Assembly: GCF_900101865.1 (NCBI RefSeq)
Contig: NZ_FNAH01000005.1
Location: 124,001-188,000, forward strand
Reading direction: 5' to 3'
Origin: Paracoccus isoporae
Lineage (GTDB): Bacteria; Pseudomonadota; Alphaproteobacteria; Rhodobacterales; Rhodobacteraceae
DNA length: 64,000 nt
Shown here: piece by piece, positions 22,541-32,372 of the stretch
Position numbering within the stretch: the stretch's first letter is position 1
How the letters are laid out: each line of letters starts with the position of its first letter
The notes under the pieces: generated by a model
The model's input: only the letters and a program-made list of their open reading frames with translations
Told to the model about the DNA's origin: nothing
The model's database searches: none
Translations under genes and position numbers: made by a program

Positions 22541-22566
22541 AAGCCCCGGTGACACCGGGGCTTTTC
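22541..22566 (+). terminator. terminator of the atp operon
   Basis: AAGCCCCGGT (22541-22550) / ACCGGGGCTT (22554-22563) with a three-base loop, followed by TTCC. It separates the atp operon from the lectin gene. Confidence 0.8.
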
Positions 22567-22615
22567 CTTGTGTGAACAGTCACCTAGCTTTGGCCGCGAA
22601 GCCGGGGGAGAATCA

Positions 22616-22963
22616 ATGAAGCGGATTGGCCACTATGCCGTGGGCGTTTTGCGCGGCGACGAAGTTCTTTTCTCTGATTTTCAGGATGGTGGCGAAATGT
22701 GGACCGGCACCGGCTCCAGATCCTTGCGCCAGCGGGTCGAGTTCGCGGACAGCTTCATCGAGCCGCCCACCGTGCATGTGGGGCTGTCGATGTGGGATAT
22801 CGACAGCCAGCAGAACCAGCGTGTCGATATCGGCACGGAGGAGGTGGGCCGTTCGGGCTTCACCATCGTGTTCAGCACCTGGGGCGATACCCGCGTCGCG
22901 CGGGTGCGGGCACAATGGCTGGCGATCGGCCCGGTCACCCATGACGATGACTGGGAGGTGTGA
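22616..22963 (+). CDS. H-type lectin domain protein
   Basis: The 115-residue protein is a single H-type lectin domain: RVEFADSFIEPPTVHVGLSM, then WDIDSQQNQRVDI, FTIVFSTWGDTRVARVR and the closing AQWLAIGP. This fold binds sugars, usually GalNAc, in eukaryotic agglutinins; the ligand here is unknown. The start at 22616 is chosen because GGGGGAG precedes it; the frame opens 48 bases earlier without such a site. No signal peptide is seen, so it may act in the cytoplasm or be released by other means. It follows the atp terminator and is convergent with the SDR gene. Confidence 0.85.
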   Translation: MKRIGHYAVGVLRGDEVLFSDFQDGGEMWTGTGSRSLRQRVEFADSFIEPPTVHVGLSMWDIDSQQNQRVDIGTEEVGRSGFTIVFSTWGDTRVARVRAQWLAIGPVTHDDDWEV

Positions 22964-22966
22964 GCC

Positions 22967-23629
22967 TCAGATCCCCGCCGCGGCCAGGATCTTCTCGGCC
23001 TCGGTCCTGCAGGGCGACAGGCCGGCCCGGTCCTCGCCGGGGAAGAAGCGGTTGCGGGTCGCGGTCGGCATTGGCGCCGGGACCGGTGTCAGCACGCGCG
23101 GCCCGATCCGTTCGGCCTCCGCCCGCCAGCTTTGGACAAGCGCCATCTGTGCTGCCTTGCTCGCCCCGTAGGCACCGAAGAATTTCTGCCCGCCGCGCGG
23201 ATCGTCGGGAATGATCGCCGTGCCGCCGTGCGCCTGGAGCAAAGGCTCGGTCAGCCCGATCAGGTTCTGCGTGGCGGTGGCATTGGTCTGGATCGACTTG
23301 GCCCAGTCCTTGCCGTCCACATGGCCCGCCGGGCTCAGCGGCGCGGGGTGGATGGCGCAATGCACCCACAGATCCAGCCCGCCCCAACGCTGCGCAATCG
23401 CGCCGGCCAGTTGCATCATCGCCTGCGGCTCGTTGATGTCCATCGGCGCCAGCGTCGCAGCAGGACCCCCCTCTGCGCGGATGCGGTCGTCGAGTTCCTC
23501 GAGCGCGCCTGTGGTCCGTGCCACTGCGATGACATGCCAGCCACGCGCGCCAAGCCGTTCAGCCATCGCCGCCCCGAGCCCGCGCGACGCGCCCGTGACG
23601 AGCGCGATGTTCTGTGCTTCTGCGTTCAT
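22967..23629 (-). CDS. SDR-family protein lacking the catalytic serine
   Basis: The 220-residue protein has the short-chain dehydrogenase cofactor loop TGASRGLG near the N-terminus, an NATA segment in place of the usual NxxG/NNAG, and the YxxxK motif in GAYGASKAAQMAL. The position 13 residues before the Tyr, where SDR enzymes carry Ser, reads IIPDDPRGGQKFFGAY, so the catalytic Ser is absent. From memory, close Rhodobacteraceae homologues share this DDPR sequence, so it is probably a conserved non-canonical subgroup rather than a decayed gene. Activity and substrate unknown. The ATG at 23629 is preferred over a start 12 codons earlier. Confidence 0.85.
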   Translation of the reverse strand: MNAEAQNIALVTGASRGLGAAMAERLGARGWHVIAVARTTGALEELDDRIRAEGGPAATLAPMDINEPQAMMQLAGAIAQRWGGLDLWVHCAIHPAPLSPAGHVDGKDWAKSIQTNATATQNLIGLTEPLLQAHGGTAIIPDDPRGGQKFFGAYGASKAAQMALVQSWRAEAERIGPRVLTPVPAPMPTATRNRFFPGEDRAGLSPCRTEAEKILAAAGI

Positions 23630-23744
23630 GGCTGAGGCTTTTGCACAGCCGCCTGACATGCGCAAGCTGGCCGAGAAATATTGACTTTCTGGCGCAGTGC
23701 GACATGATCGCGCGGATTAAGATTTTCAAACGAAGGGCAGTCTC

Positions 23745-24302
23745 ATGACTCTTTCCCAAGCCGCTCTGCCGGAACGGTCGCTTCTTACCAATTCCCTGCT
23801 GGTCCTGGCGGGCACGGTGCTTCTGGCGCTGTCGGCGCAGATCTCGGTCCCGATGTTCCCGGTTCCGATGACGCTGCAAACGCTGGCGATTTCGCTGATC
23901 GGTCTGACCTATGGCGCGCGGCTGGCGGCGGTGACGCTGATCGCCTATCTGGCCGAGGGCGCGATGGGGCTGCCGGTCTTCGCCAATGCCTCGGGCGGGC
24001 CGGCGCCGCTGTTCGGCCCGACCTCGGGCTTTCTGTGGGGCTTCGTGGCGATGGCCTGGCTGACCGGGTTCATGGTCGAGCGTGGGTTTGATCGTGGCTT
24101 CGTGAAGCTGTTCATCGCCGCCATCGTGCCCGGCATGCTGCTGTTCGTGCCGGGTGTTGTGGCGCTGAAGCTGGTGACCGGGCTGGACTGGCAGGGCGCT
24201 GCGATGGCCGGCATGGTGCCGTTCCTGGTCGGCGCTGTGGTCAAGGCTGCGATTGCCGCGATGGCCGTCAAGGCCGGCTGGTCGATGCTGGATCGCCGCT
24301 GA
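23745..24302 (+). CDS. bioY: biotin transporter S component BioY
   Basis: BioY is the substrate-binding membrane subunit of ECF-type biotin uptake and can work alone or with BioMN. The 185-residue protein has about six hydrophobic segments. It contains the family signature FPVPMTLQTLAISLIGLTYG (about 41-60) and the loop GGPAPLFGPTSGFLWGF. No bioM/bioN genes adjoin it. The upstream region contains TTGACT at 23681-23686 and a weak -10 candidate, but I see no clear BioR site. Confidence 0.93.
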   Translation: MTLSQAALPERSLLTNSLLVLAGTVLLALSAQISVPMFPVPMTLQTLAISLIGLTYGARLAAVTLIAYLAEGAMGLPVFANASGGPAPLFGPTSGFLWGFVAMAWLTGFMVERGFDRGFVKLFIAAIVPGMLLFVPGVVALKLVTGLDWQGAAMAGMVPFLVGAVVKAAIAAMAVKAGWSMLDRR

Positions 24303-24328
24303 TCCCGAAACCGGATCGGACAGACAGA

Positions 24329-24352
24329 ACGCCGCCCCTCGGGGCGGCGTTT
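24329..24352 (+). terminator. terminator of bioY, shared with the DUF1284 gene
   Basis: ACGCCGCCCC (24329-24338) and GGGGCGGCGT (24341-24350) form a very stable hairpin followed by TTT. The DUF1284 gene converges from the right and ends at 24354, so the hairpin may stop both transcripts. Confidence 0.75.
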
Positions 24353-24353
24353 C

Positions 24354-24815
24354 TCATTCCTGCTGCACGCGGCGCAGTGCCGCCTTGCACAGACCATAGC
24401 TCAGCCACTGGCAGCGCGCGCAGATCCGGTCCAGATCATCGGGGACAAGCCGGCTGACGGCCCGCCCGCGCGCCTCTGACCAGCTCATCTCCTGCCCCGG
24501 CGCGATGTCGAGCGCCGCGGCATGGCGCCGGTCCAGGTCGTTGATCTTCTCGCTGGACGCGCAGCCCGTGCCACGCCGATGCGGGCAGGGGGCGCAAACG
24601 GAATCCGCCTGCGCGGTGAAGCGGATCCGGGTCGCCGGATCGGCCCGCAGCCGGCCCACCACCACCGCATTCATGTTCTCGGTGAATTCCGGCGAATAGC
24701 CATGCCCGGCCCAGCCGATGGCGCACATCACATGATGGGGGCGCAGCAAAACGGCCCCGGAGTCCGGGGCCGCATTGTCGGTTTGATCCTGCTCAGCGCT
24801 TGGCGACGTCGACAT
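24354..24815 (-). CDS. DUF1284 cysteine-rich protein
   Basis: The protein (up to 153 residues) matches DUF1284: [20 protein letters not shown] near the N-terminus, then [13 protein letters not shown] and a C-terminal [12 protein letters not shown]. Two CxxC-type clusters suggest metal or Fe-S binding (inference). The start is doubtful. The ATG at 24815 lies 23 bases inside gltA, and the first 22 codons span the gltA terminator. A TTG at 24749 would begin exactly at LLRPHH and fit the family better. It follows gltA on the same strand. Confidence 0.75.
   Translation of the reverse strand: MSTSPSAEQDQTDNAAPDSGAVLLRPHHVMCAIGWAGHGYSPEFTENMNAVVVGRLRADPATRIRFTAQADSVCAPCPHRRGTGCASSEKINDLDRRHAAALDIAPGQEMSWSEARGRAVSRLVPDDLDRICARCQWLSYGLCKAALRRVQQE
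24748..24772 (-). terminator. rho-independent terminator of gltA
   Basis: CGGCCCCGG (24752-24760) / CCGGGGCCG (24764-24772) with a three-base loop, and AAAA at 24748-24751 giving a U tract for the minus strand. It starts 21 bases beyond the gltA stop and lies inside the 5' part of the longest DUF1284 reading frame. Confidence 0.75.
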
Positions 24816-26085
24816 AGTCGCGCTTGCCCGAGCCCACGTAAAGCTGGCGCGGACGGCCGATCTTGTTCTGCGGGTCGCTCAGCATTTCCTTCCACTGCGA
24901 GATCCAGCCGACGGTCCGCGACAGCGCGAAGATCGGGGTGAACATCGCGGTCGGGAAGCCCATCGCCGACAGGATGATGCCGGAATAGAAATCGACATTC
25001 GGATAGAGCTTCTTGGAGACGAAGTAGTCATCCTCAAGAGCGATCTTCTCCAGCTCCTTGGCGACTTTCAGCGTCTCGTTGTTCTCGATGCCCAGCAGGT
25101 CCAGAACCTCGTCGGCGGATTCCTTCATCACCTTGGCGCGTGGATCGAAATTCTTGTAGACCCGGTGGCCGAAGCCCATCAGGCGGAACGGATCCTCCTT
25201 GTCCTTGGCGCGCTTGATATATTCCGGGATGCGGTCGACGCTTCCGATTTCCTGCAGCATTTCCAGCGCCGCCTGGTTGGCGCCGCCATGGGCCGGGCCC
25301 CACAGGCAGGCAATGCCCGCCGCGATGCAGGCGAAGGGATTGGCGCCCGACGACCCCGCCAGACGCACCGTGGAGGTGGAGGCGTTCTGTTCGTGATCGG
25401 CATGCAGCGTGAAAATCCGGTCCATCGCCTTCGCAAGCGCCGGATCGACCTTGTAATCCTCGGCCGGGACGGCAAAGCACATATGCAGGAAGTTCGACGC
25501 GTAATCGAGATTGTTGCGCGGATATACGAAGGGCTGGCCGATCGAATATTTATAGGCCATCGCCGCGATGGTCGGCAGTTTCGCGATCAGCCGGATCGCC
25601 GCCACCTCGCGCTGCCAGGGATCGCTGATATCGGTCGAATCGTGGTAGAAGGCCGACATCGCGCCGACCACGCCGACCATGGTCGCCATCGGATGCGCGT
25701 CACGGCGGAAACCACGGAAGAAATTGTTCATCTGCTCGTGAACCATGGTGTGCCGGGTCACCCGGTTCTCGAAATCCTCGAGCTGGCCGGCATCGGGCAA
25801 CTCACCATAAAGCAGCAGGTAGCAGACTTCGAGATAATGCGACTTCTCGGCCAGTTGCTCGATCGGATAGCCGCGATACCACAGCTCGCCCTTGTCGCCG
25901 TCGATGAAGGTGATCTCCGAATCGCAGGACGCGGTGGAGGTGAAGCCGGGGTCGTAGGTGAACACATCGCCCTGGCCGTAGAGCTTGCGGATGTCCAGAA
26001 CCTCGGGGCCGACGGTGGGCTTCAGAATCGGAAGTTCGATCTCCTTGTCATAGACCGACAGGATCGCAGGTTTGTTATCAGCCAT
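24793..26085 (-). CDS. gltA: citrate synthase
   Basis: Citrate synthase condenses oxaloacetate and acetyl-CoA, the entry step of the TCA cycle. The 430-residue length and the N-terminal extension ([20 protein letters not shown]) are those of the hexameric Gram-negative type. Active-site elements are [27 protein letters not shown] and [15 protein letters not shown]. It lies 57 bases downstream of gltX on the same strand and ends in its own terminator. Confidence 0.98.
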   Translation of the reverse strand: MADNKPAILSVYDKEIELPILKPTVGPEVLDIRKLYGQGDVFTYDPGFTSTASCDSEITFIDGDKGELWYRGYPIEQLAEKSHYLEVCYLLLYGELPDAGQLEDFENRVTRHTMVHEQMNNFFRGFRRDAHPMATMVGVVGAMSAFYHDSTDISDPWQREVAAIRLIAKLPTIAAMAYKYSIGQPFVYPRNNLDYASNFLHMCFAVPAEDYKVDPALAKAMDRIFTLHADHEQNASTSTVRLAGSSGANPFACIAAGIACLWGPAHGGANQAALEMLQEIGSVDRIPEYIKRAKDKEDPFRLMGFGHRVYKNFDPRAKVMKESADEVLDLLGIENNETLKVAKELEKIALEDDYFVSKKLYPNVDFYSGIILSAMGFPTAMFTPIFALSRTVGWISQWKEMLSDPQNKIGRPRQLYVGSGKRDYVDVAKR

Positions 26086-26142
26086 TCCGGTTTCCTTTGC
26101 ATAGGCCGGCCACGCGCAGACGCGCCGGGCATGGGCACGGGA

Positions 26143-27525
26143 CTAGCCCGCTTGATCTTGCAACCGCGCGAGGACTTCATCGCGTCCAAGCGCAAGCATC
26201 ATGTCGAACACGCTGGGGGTAGAGGTCTTCCCAGCCAGGGCAGCCCGCAAGGGTGCCGCAATCTTCCCCAGGCCGAGGCCATGCGATTCTGCGACAGACT
26301 TCGCGGCTTGCTCCAACTCGTCTCGCGACCAGTTAGCATGCTGCACTGCGGCAGTCAATTGCGTCAGCATACCACGGGATACCGTGTCGAGATTTTTGGC
26401 CGCCTTTTCATCGACTTCCACGGGGCGCGAGATCAGGGCAAAATGCGCCTGGTCAAGCAGCGCGGGAATGGTTTTTGCCTTTTCTTTCAGAACGGAAAGG
26501 ACAGGTCTTAACGTCTGTGTCTGGGCGTCGGTCAGCGGTGCGGCCCCGCTGGCCTCCAGATAAGCGGCGATTTCGGTCAGCAACGTCACGTCGTCCATCC
26601 GCCCGATATGCCAGCCGGAGACATGCTCCAGCTTCTTGAAATCCAGCCGTGCCGGGGCGCGTCCGATTCCGTCCAGATCGAACCATTGCCGGGCCTGCGC
26701 ATCGTCGAACAGCTCGTCATCGCCATGCGCCCATCCCAGCCGGGCCAGGTAGTTGCGCATCGCCGCCGCCGGATAGCCCATCGCCGCGTATTCATGCAGC
26801 CCGACCGCACCATGCCGCTTGGACAGTTTCTTGCCATCGGTGCCGTGAATCAGCGGGATATGGGCGAAAACCGGGCGTTTCCAGCCCATTGCGTCATAGA
26901 TCTGCGCCTGACGCGCGGCATTGGTCAGATGGTCGTCGCCGCGGATGATATGGGTCACCCCCATGTCGTGATCGTCCACGACCACCGCATGCATATAGGT
27001 GGGCGAGCCGTCGCTGCGCAGCAGCACCATGTCGTCGAGCTGGCTGTTGCGCACCGTCACATCGCCCTGCACCGCGTCCGCGATGGTGGTGTCCCCCTCG
27101 CGCGGGGCTTTCAGCCGGATCACGAAAGGCGCGTCGGGCGCATCGTCGCGGTCGCGCCAGGGCGACGGGAAGGGGCGGTTGGGATTGGCCTCGCGCCAGG
27201 CGGCGATTTCCTCGGCCGTGGCATAGCAGCGATAGGCATGGCCCTTGTCCAGCATCTCGCGAGCGACCTCGGCGTGACGCTCTGCGCGGGCGTGCTGGCT
27301 GACCGGCGCGCCGTCCCAGTCGAGACCCAGCCAGCGCAGCCCGTCCAGGATCGCCTCCGTCGCCTCGGGGCTGGAGCGGGCGCGGTCGGTGTCCTCGATC
27401 CGCAGCAGGAACTTGCCGCCCCTTCCGCGCGCATAGAGCCAGTTGAACAGCGCGGTGCGCGCGCCGCCGATATGCAGATAGCCGGTGGGCGAGGGGGCGA
27501 AGCGGGTGACGATCTGGTCTGACAT
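26143..27525 (-). CDS. gltX: glutamate--tRNA ligase
   Basis: GltX charges tRNA-Glu, and often tRNA-Gln, for translation; Glu-tRNA also feeds amidotransferase routes. The 460-residue class I synthetase has the HIGH-type motif [20 protein letters not shown] at the N-terminus and the KMSKS-type [12 protein letters not shown] near residue 239. A 140-codon upstream frame extension has none of these features and is rejected. It is divergent from comEC with a 109-base gap. Many Rhodobacteraceae carry two gltX genes, so this may be one of a pair (not testable here). Confidence 0.96.
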   Translation of the reverse strand: MSDQIVTRFAPSPTGYLHIGGARTALFNWLYARGRGGKFLLRIEDTDRARSSPEATEAILDGLRWLGLDWDGAPVSQHARAERHAEVAREMLDKGHAYRCYATAEEIAAWREANPNRPFPSPWRDRDDAPDAPFVIRLKAPREGDTTIADAVQGDVTVRNSQLDDMVLLRSDGSPTYMHAVVVDDHDMGVTHIIRGDDHLTNAARQAQIYDAMGWKRPVFAHIPLIHGTDGKKLSKRHGAVGLHEYAAMGYPAAAMRNYLARLGWAHGDDELFDDAQARQWFDLDGIGRAPARLDFKKLEHVSGWHIGRMDDVTLLTEIAAYLEASGAAPLTDAQTQTLRPVLSVLKEKAKTIPALLDQAHFALISRPVEVDEKAAKNLDTVSRGMLTQLTAAVQHANWSRDELEQAAKSVAESHGLGLGKIAAPLRAALAGKTSTPSVFDMMLALGRDEVLARLQDQAG

Positions 27526-27634
27526 GGCGTGCCTTTCGCTCGGGTTCCGGCCGGTCGCGCCGGTTAACCTGTTCTCAACGATCTTGGTTCTAGCGTTGGC
27601 GGAGGGATAGCGAAGGGTCCGGGACAAGACAAGA

Positions 27635-29830
27635 ATGGCCGCATCTGGCGCAACCGCTTCCATGCCGGCCGGGCCGGGGTCGCGCCGCGCGGCCCCGGCA
27701 AGCTGGCGGCATCGGCCGGGGGATGCGCGCGGCGGTGCCGTGCCGGCAATCGGCGAACGCGCCGGGCTGATGCCCTGGGCGCCGGTCTGGATGAGCGTCG
27801 GGATCGGGCTGTGGTTCCTGATGCCGCAACAGCCGGGTCCGGCGGCCAATCTTCTGGCGCTCGCGGCGCTGTGCGGGGGGCTGTGTCTGTGGTGGCATCC
27901 GTCCTGGCAAGGCGCCGGGCGGCTGCGCGGCGTCGGGATCGGCATCAGCGCTGAGGGCGCGCGGCTGGCGGGATTCGCGCTGATCTTCCTGGCGGCCGGG
28001 TTTGCCGTGACCAGCCTGCGGGCTGCGCGGGTCGAGGCGCCGGTTCTGGGTTTTCGCTATTACGGCCCGGTGGAAGGCCGGGTGATCGCGGTTGACCGCT
28101 CCGGCCGCGACCGGATCCGCCTGACGCTGGACCGGGTGCGGCTGGCGCGCATGGACCCGGCGAAGATCCCCCGACGGGTGCGGCTGTCCCTGCCTGACGG
28201 GGTGCGCCATGCGCCCGCGCCCGGTGCCCATGTGATGACCACCGGCCATCTGGGCCCGCCGCCCGGGCCGACCGAGCCGGGCGGGTTCGATTTCCGGCGC
28301 AGCGCGTGGTTCGCCGGTCTGGGCGCCATCGGCTATACCCGCAACCCGGTGCTGCTGGCAGGCCCCCCCGATACCGGGCGCGGCTTTGCCATGCACCGGC
28401 TTCGGATGGAGCTGTCTGCCACGATGCAGCAGCGGATCGGCGGGCAGGCGGGCGCGGTCGCGGCCGCGCTGATGACCGGCGATCGCAGCCATATCGCGGA
28501 GGCCACCAACCAGGTGATGCGGGATTCGAACCTTTACCACATCATCTCGATTTCCGGCCTGCATATGGGGATGCTGGCGGCGTTCGTCTATGCGGCGCTG
28601 CGGCTCTGCTGTGTTGCCGTGCAGGCGGCGACCGGGCGGTTGCGGGACTGGCCCGCGCATAAGCTCGCCGCCTGCGGGGCGATTGCGGCGGCGCTGATGT
28701 ATCTGTGGCTGTCAGGCGGCGGGGTGGCGACGGAGCGCGCCTTCCTGATGGTCGCGGTGATGCTGGGCGCGATCCTGGCCGACCGCCGGGCGCTGTCGCT
28801 GCGCACCGTCTCGCTGGCGGCGGTGGTGATCCTGACGCTGGCGCCCGAGGCGCTGCTGACGCCCGGCTTCCAGATGAGCTTCGCGGCTACCGTCGCGCTG
28901 ATCCTGATCTATGCGCCGTGGCAGCGATGGGGGCGCGCGGTCCCGCTGCTGCTGCGCCCGGCGCTGATGCTGATCCTGTCCTCCGCCATAGCAGGGCTCG
29001 CCACAACGCCCATCGCCGCGGCGCATTTCAGCCGCATGGCGCATTACGGCATCCTGGCCAATCTGCTGGTGGTTCCGGTCACCGGCATTCTCATCATGCC
29101 GATGGGGCCGGTCGCGGCACTGCTTTCGCCCGTCGGGCTGGAGGGGCCGGCGCTGTGGCTGATGGGGCTGGGCACGCGATGGATGCTGGCGGTGGGCGGG
29201 TGGATCGCCGGGCTTGACGGGGCGGTGAGCTATGTGGTGATGCCGCCGGCCGGGGCGCTGCCGATGATGGGCTTGGGCGCGTTGCTGGCGCTTCTGTGCG
29301 GCCGCGCCGATCTGCCGTTCTGGCGGAACCCGCGCGTTGGCACGGGCGGGCTGCTGATCGCTGCGGCGGCGCTGCTGTGGATCGCGACGCCAAGGCCCGA
29401 TCTGCTGATCTCGCGCGATGGCGATGCGGTCGGGCTGATGACGCAGGCCGGCCGCGCCCTCTCCAAGCCGAAGGGCGGCGCCTTCACGGTCGGGGAATGG
29501 CTGGAAAAGGATGGCGACCGGGCGGACAGGGCGGAGGCGGCCGAGCGAGCTGGATGGACGGGTCCGGTCAAGGCCAGGCAGGCCCGGCTGGGCGGGTTGG
29601 AGATCCTGCATCTGACCGGAAAGGGATCGGCGGAGGCCGCGTCCCGATTATGTGGGCCGGAGATGGTGATCGTCTCGAACCAGGAGATCGGGCCGCTCAG
29701 CGGTGACTGCCTGCTCCTCGACCGTCGCCACCTGCGGCAGAGCGGGGCGATGTCGGTGACACTGCGCGACGGCGCATGGCATTGGCGCAGCACCGCGACG
29801 GTCACAGGCAACCGCCCCTGGTCGCATTGA
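27635..29830 (+). CDS. comEC: ComEC/Rec2-family membrane protein
   Basis: ComEC forms the inner-membrane channel for DNA uptake during transformation. The 731-residue protein has an N-terminal soluble domain ([19 protein letters not shown] at about 148) and then the competence domain with the signature [19 protein letters not shown] (about residue 301) and many membrane segments. After about residue 580 the C-terminal part shows no HxHxDH motif, so the metallo-hydrolase domain found in Gram-positive ComEC is degenerate or absent. lexA, which often follows comEC in relatives, is not here. Confidence 0.92.
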   Translation: MAASGATASMPAGPGSRRAAPASWRHRPGDARGGAVPAIGERAGLMPWAPVWMSVGIGLWFLMPQQPGPAANLLALAALCGGLCLWWHPSWQGAGRLRGVGIGISAEGARLAGFALIFLAAGFAVTSLRAARVEAPVLGFRYYGPVEGRVIAVDRSGRDRIRLTLDRVRLARMDPAKIPRRVRLSLPDGVRHAPAPGAHVMTTGHLGPPPGPTEPGGFDFRRSAWFAGLGAIGYTRNPVLLAGPPDTGRGFAMHRLRMELSATMQQRIGGQAGAVAAALMTGDRSHIAEATNQVMRDSNLYHIISISGLHMGMLAAFVYAALRLCCVAVQAATGRLRDWPAHKLAACGAIAAALMYLWLSGGGVATERAFLMVAVMLGAILADRRALSLRTVSLAAVVILTLAPEALLTPGFQMSFAATVALILIYAPWQRWGRAVPLLLRPALMLILSSAIAGLATTPIAAAHFSRMAHYGILANLLVVPVTGILIMPMGPVAALLSPVGLEGPALWLMGLGTRWMLAVGGWIAGLDGAVSYVVMPPAGALPMMGLGALLALLCGRADLPFWRNPRVGTGGLLIAAAALLWIATPRPDLLISRDGDAVGLMTQAGRALSKPKGGAFTVGEWLEKDGDRADRAEAAERAGWTGPVKARQARLGGLEILHLTGKGSAEAASRLCGPEMVIVSNQEIGPLSGDCLLLDRRHLRQSGAMSVTLRDGAWHWRSTATVTGNRPWSH

Positions 29831-30082
29831 CGCGCCGGGCCGTGGCCCAGGCGGTGCGGCGCATGCAGCCGGGTGCCGATCAGATCGACAGGCAAGTCCG
29901 GGACCGCACTGAGAGGCGGCTTGATCGCCCTGAGCGCGGGTCTTTGTGCCCGACATACCGGGCACCAAGCCGCTGGCATGGGAGGCAAAGCGGGGTGAGA
30001 CATCCCGCCCGGTCGACCGGGCCGTCATGCCGGCCGCCGGACCGGGCCGACGGCGGCGCGACCCGTCCGCCGGGCAATGCGC
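29831..30082. other. intergenic stretch between comEC and the transaminase gene
   Basis: This 252-base gap between the ends of two convergent genes contains short open frames on both strands, but none has family resemblance or a ribosome-binding site. I see no clear terminator or repeat. Confidence 0.4.
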
Positions 30083-31447
30083 TCAGGCGACCTCGGCAAA
30101 GACCTTGTTCAGCGCCTGTTCCAGCTTGTCGAACATCTCGTCCATCTGCGGCTCGGTCAGCACGAATGGCGGGCAGAGCACGATGGACTGGCCGAGCGGG
30201 CGGCAGATCAGCCCCATATCGGTGCAGGTATTGGCGATGCGCTCCGACACCGACAGATCGCCGTCGAACGGTGTCTTGGTCGCCGGGTCAAGACAGGCCT
30301 CGAGCGCCCACATATAGCCCACGCCGCGCAGCTCCCCGATATGGTTGGACCGCTCCATGATCTCGCGCAGCCCCTGCTCCATCCGCGGGGCGAGGCGCTT
30401 GACGTTATCGGCAAGCCCCTCGTTCATCACCACGTCGATGGCCTTCAGCGCAATGGCCGATCCGACCGGGTGGCCCGAGGCGGTGAAGCCATGGGGAAAC
30501 TCCTCGATCGCCTCCACCGCCGCATCCAGACGGTCGGCAAGTTCGGGGCCGAGGATCACCGCGCCCATCGGGAACATGCCCGCCGTGAGGTTCTTCGAGG
30601 AAATGATCGCGTCAGGGATGAAATCATAGGTCTGGCAGCCCCAGGTGTTCCCGGTGCGCCCGAAGCCGCAGATCACCTCGTCGGCGATCAGCGGGATGCC
30701 GTGTTTCTTGAGCACCTTCTGGATGGCCTGGAAATACCCTTTCGATGGCGGGATCACCCCGCCCGCGCCGATCACGGGTTCCGCAAAGAACCCGGCGATG
30801 GTGTCGGCACCTTCGCGGGTGATGACCTCCTCCAGCTCGCGGGCGAGGCGGGCGGTGAATTGCTCCTCCGTCTCGCCTTCTTCGCCGAACCGCCAGTAAT
30901 GCGGGCTGCCGACATGAATGAACCCGTCGAGCGGCAGGCCGAACACCTCGTTATAGGGCTTGCCGGTCATCGAGGCCGAGACCGCCGTGACGCCGTGATA
31001 GGAGTTCCAGCGGGTCAGGATCTTGCGCTTCTGCGGCTGGCCCTCCGACCCGCCAAGAAACCACAGCATTTTCACCATGGTATCATTGGCTTCGGAGCCA
31101 GAGTTCGTGTAAAACACTTTCCCGCGCTCAAAGGGCGAGACCTCGATCAGCTTTTCCGACAGCATCACCGTCTGATCTGACATGCGCCCGAAAAACGCGT
31201 GATAGCCGGGGAAGCGGTCATATTGCGCCTTGGCGGCCTCGATCAGCCCCTGGTGGTCGAAGCCCGCGACCATGTTCCACAGCCCGGAATTGGCGTCGAG
31301 ATAGCGCTTGCCGTTGGTGTCGAAAATATACGGCCCCTCGCCATGGGTGACGACGACCGTGCCGCGCTGATGGACGCTCGGCAGGTCGGTGAAGCCGTAG
31401 AAGCTGTATTCCTCGGCGCGTTTTTCCCAGCTTTGCGGTTGGGCCAT
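30083..31447 (-). CDS. class III omega-amino acid:pyruvate aminotransferase
   Basis: This PLP enzyme moves an amino group from an omega-amino acid or amine to pyruvate. The 454-residue protein looks, from memory, very similar along its whole length to the structurally studied omega-transaminase of Paracoccus denitrificans. It has NSGSEANDTMVKMLWF, GVTAVSASMTGKPYN, the cofactor aspartate in LIADEVICGFGRTGN, the PLP lysine in ISSKNLTAGMFPMGAV (about 285) and FTASGHPVGSAIALKA. The ATG at 31447 follows an 18-base AT-containing leader; a 19-codon extension is rejected. Natural substrate not deducible: beta-alanine, taurine and polyamine roles are all possible. Confidence 0.92.
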   Translation of the reverse strand: MAQPQSWEKRAEEYSFYGFTDLPSVHQRGTVVVTHGEGPYIFDTNGKRYLDANSGLWNMVAGFDHQGLIEAAKAQYDRFPGYHAFFGRMSDQTVMLSEKLIEVSPFERGKVFYTNSGSEANDTMVKMLWFLGGSEGQPQKRKILTRWNSYHGVTAVSASMTGKPYNEVFGLPLDGFIHVGSPHYWRFGEEGETEEQFTARLARELEEVITREGADTIAGFFAEPVIGAGGVIPPSKGYFQAIQKVLKKHGIPLIADEVICGFGRTGNTWGCQTYDFIPDAIISSKNLTAGMFPMGAVILGPELADRLDAAVEAIEEFPHGFTASGHPVGSAIALKAIDVVMNEGLADNVKRLAPRMEQGLREIMERSNHIGELRGVGYMWALEACLDPATKTPFDGDLSVSERIANTCTDMGLICRPLGQSIVLCPPFVLTEPQMDEMFDKLEQALNKVFAEVA

Positions 31448-31478
31448 GATCGACTCCTGCAATTGACTTGCCGGCAGG

Positions 31479-32372
31479 CTATCCCTGCGGCTCCGCCTCG
31501 GCAATGGTCCTCGCGACGGGATCGGGCCGGCGCGCGCCGATGATCGCGCCGGGCGCGGCGATTGTCACGGTGACGAAGCTGACATAGAGCAGCAGATACC
31601 ACGATCCGATCTTGCCCAGGCTGACCATCTGCGCCTCGTTCTGCCCGGCATAGAGCCATGTGCCGCTGCGCGTGCCGATATTCTCCGCGATCCAGAGGAA
31701 CAGGCTGGCCAGAAACGCCGACAGCACCATCGGCAGACGATACCAGCGGCCCGTGTCGAACCAGATCATCGTCCGCCCATAGACCAGCAAAGTCGCGGCA
31801 AAGAGCAGCCAGCGGAGATCGGACAGATAGTGATGGGCGAAGAAATTGACATAGATCGCCAACGCCAGCAGCACCGTGGCCCAGAAGGGCGGGTAGGGGA
31901 CAAAGCGCATTTCGAAATTTCGGATGGCGCGGGCGATGAACGATCCGACAGCGGCATACATGAAGCCGGAAAACAGCGGCACCCCGGCGATGCGGAAGAT
32001 CGCGGCCTCGGGATAGGACCACGACCCCGCCCAGGTCTTGAACAGCTCCATCGCCGTGCCGGTCAGGTGAAACAGCAGGATCACCCGCGCCTCGGCCCTG
32101 CTCTCCATGCGCAGGATCAGCAGCAGGGCCTGAACCGAGACCGCGAACAGGAACAGCGCGTCATAGCGATGGACGACCCAATCCGCCTGCCAGACGGCCT
32201 TGCTGAGCAGGATCGCGATCAGCAGCAGCCCACCGAACAGGGCGGACCAGCCCATTTTCAGCGTGAACATGACCAGATCGACGATCGGGCCGGGCAGGCG
32301 CGCGCGCGCCCAATCCCCTAATCGTCGTTCGAGCCGGCGGGTGGCGCCGGCCCGAGACTGGTCTGTCCTCAC
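31479..32372 (-). CDS. DUF817 integral membrane protein
   Basis: The 297-residue protein matches DUF817, an uncharacterised membrane family. About seven or eight hydrophobic stretches are visible, for example [20 protein letters not shown] and [20 protein letters not shown]. The conserved centre reads [19 protein letters not shown] with a later [12 protein letters not shown]. The start is a GTG that overlaps the glyA stop (GTGA), so it is coupled to glyA. No function can be inferred from sequence. Confidence 0.85.
   Translation of the reverse strand: MRTDQSRAGATRRLERRLGDWARARLPGPIVDLVMFTLKMGWSALFGGLLLIAILLSKAVWQADWVVHRYDALFLFAVSVQALLLILRMESRAEARVILLFHLTGTAMELFKTWAGSWSYPEAAIFRIAGVPLFSGFMYAAVGSFIARAIRNFEMRFVPYPPFWATVLLALAIYVNFFAHHYLSDLRWLLFAATLLVYGRTMIWFDTGRWYRLPMVLSAFLASLFLWIAENIGTRSGTWLYAGQNEAQMVSLGKIGSWYLLLYVSFVTVTIAAPGAIIGARRPDPVARTIAEAEPQG

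Noticed and set aside
27526..27634. Possible LexA box in the gltX-comEC gap
   Set aside because: Two GTTC words occur (in TGTTCTC and TGGTTCTAG) but with a 12-base spacing, not the seven bases of the alphaproteobacterial LexA site.
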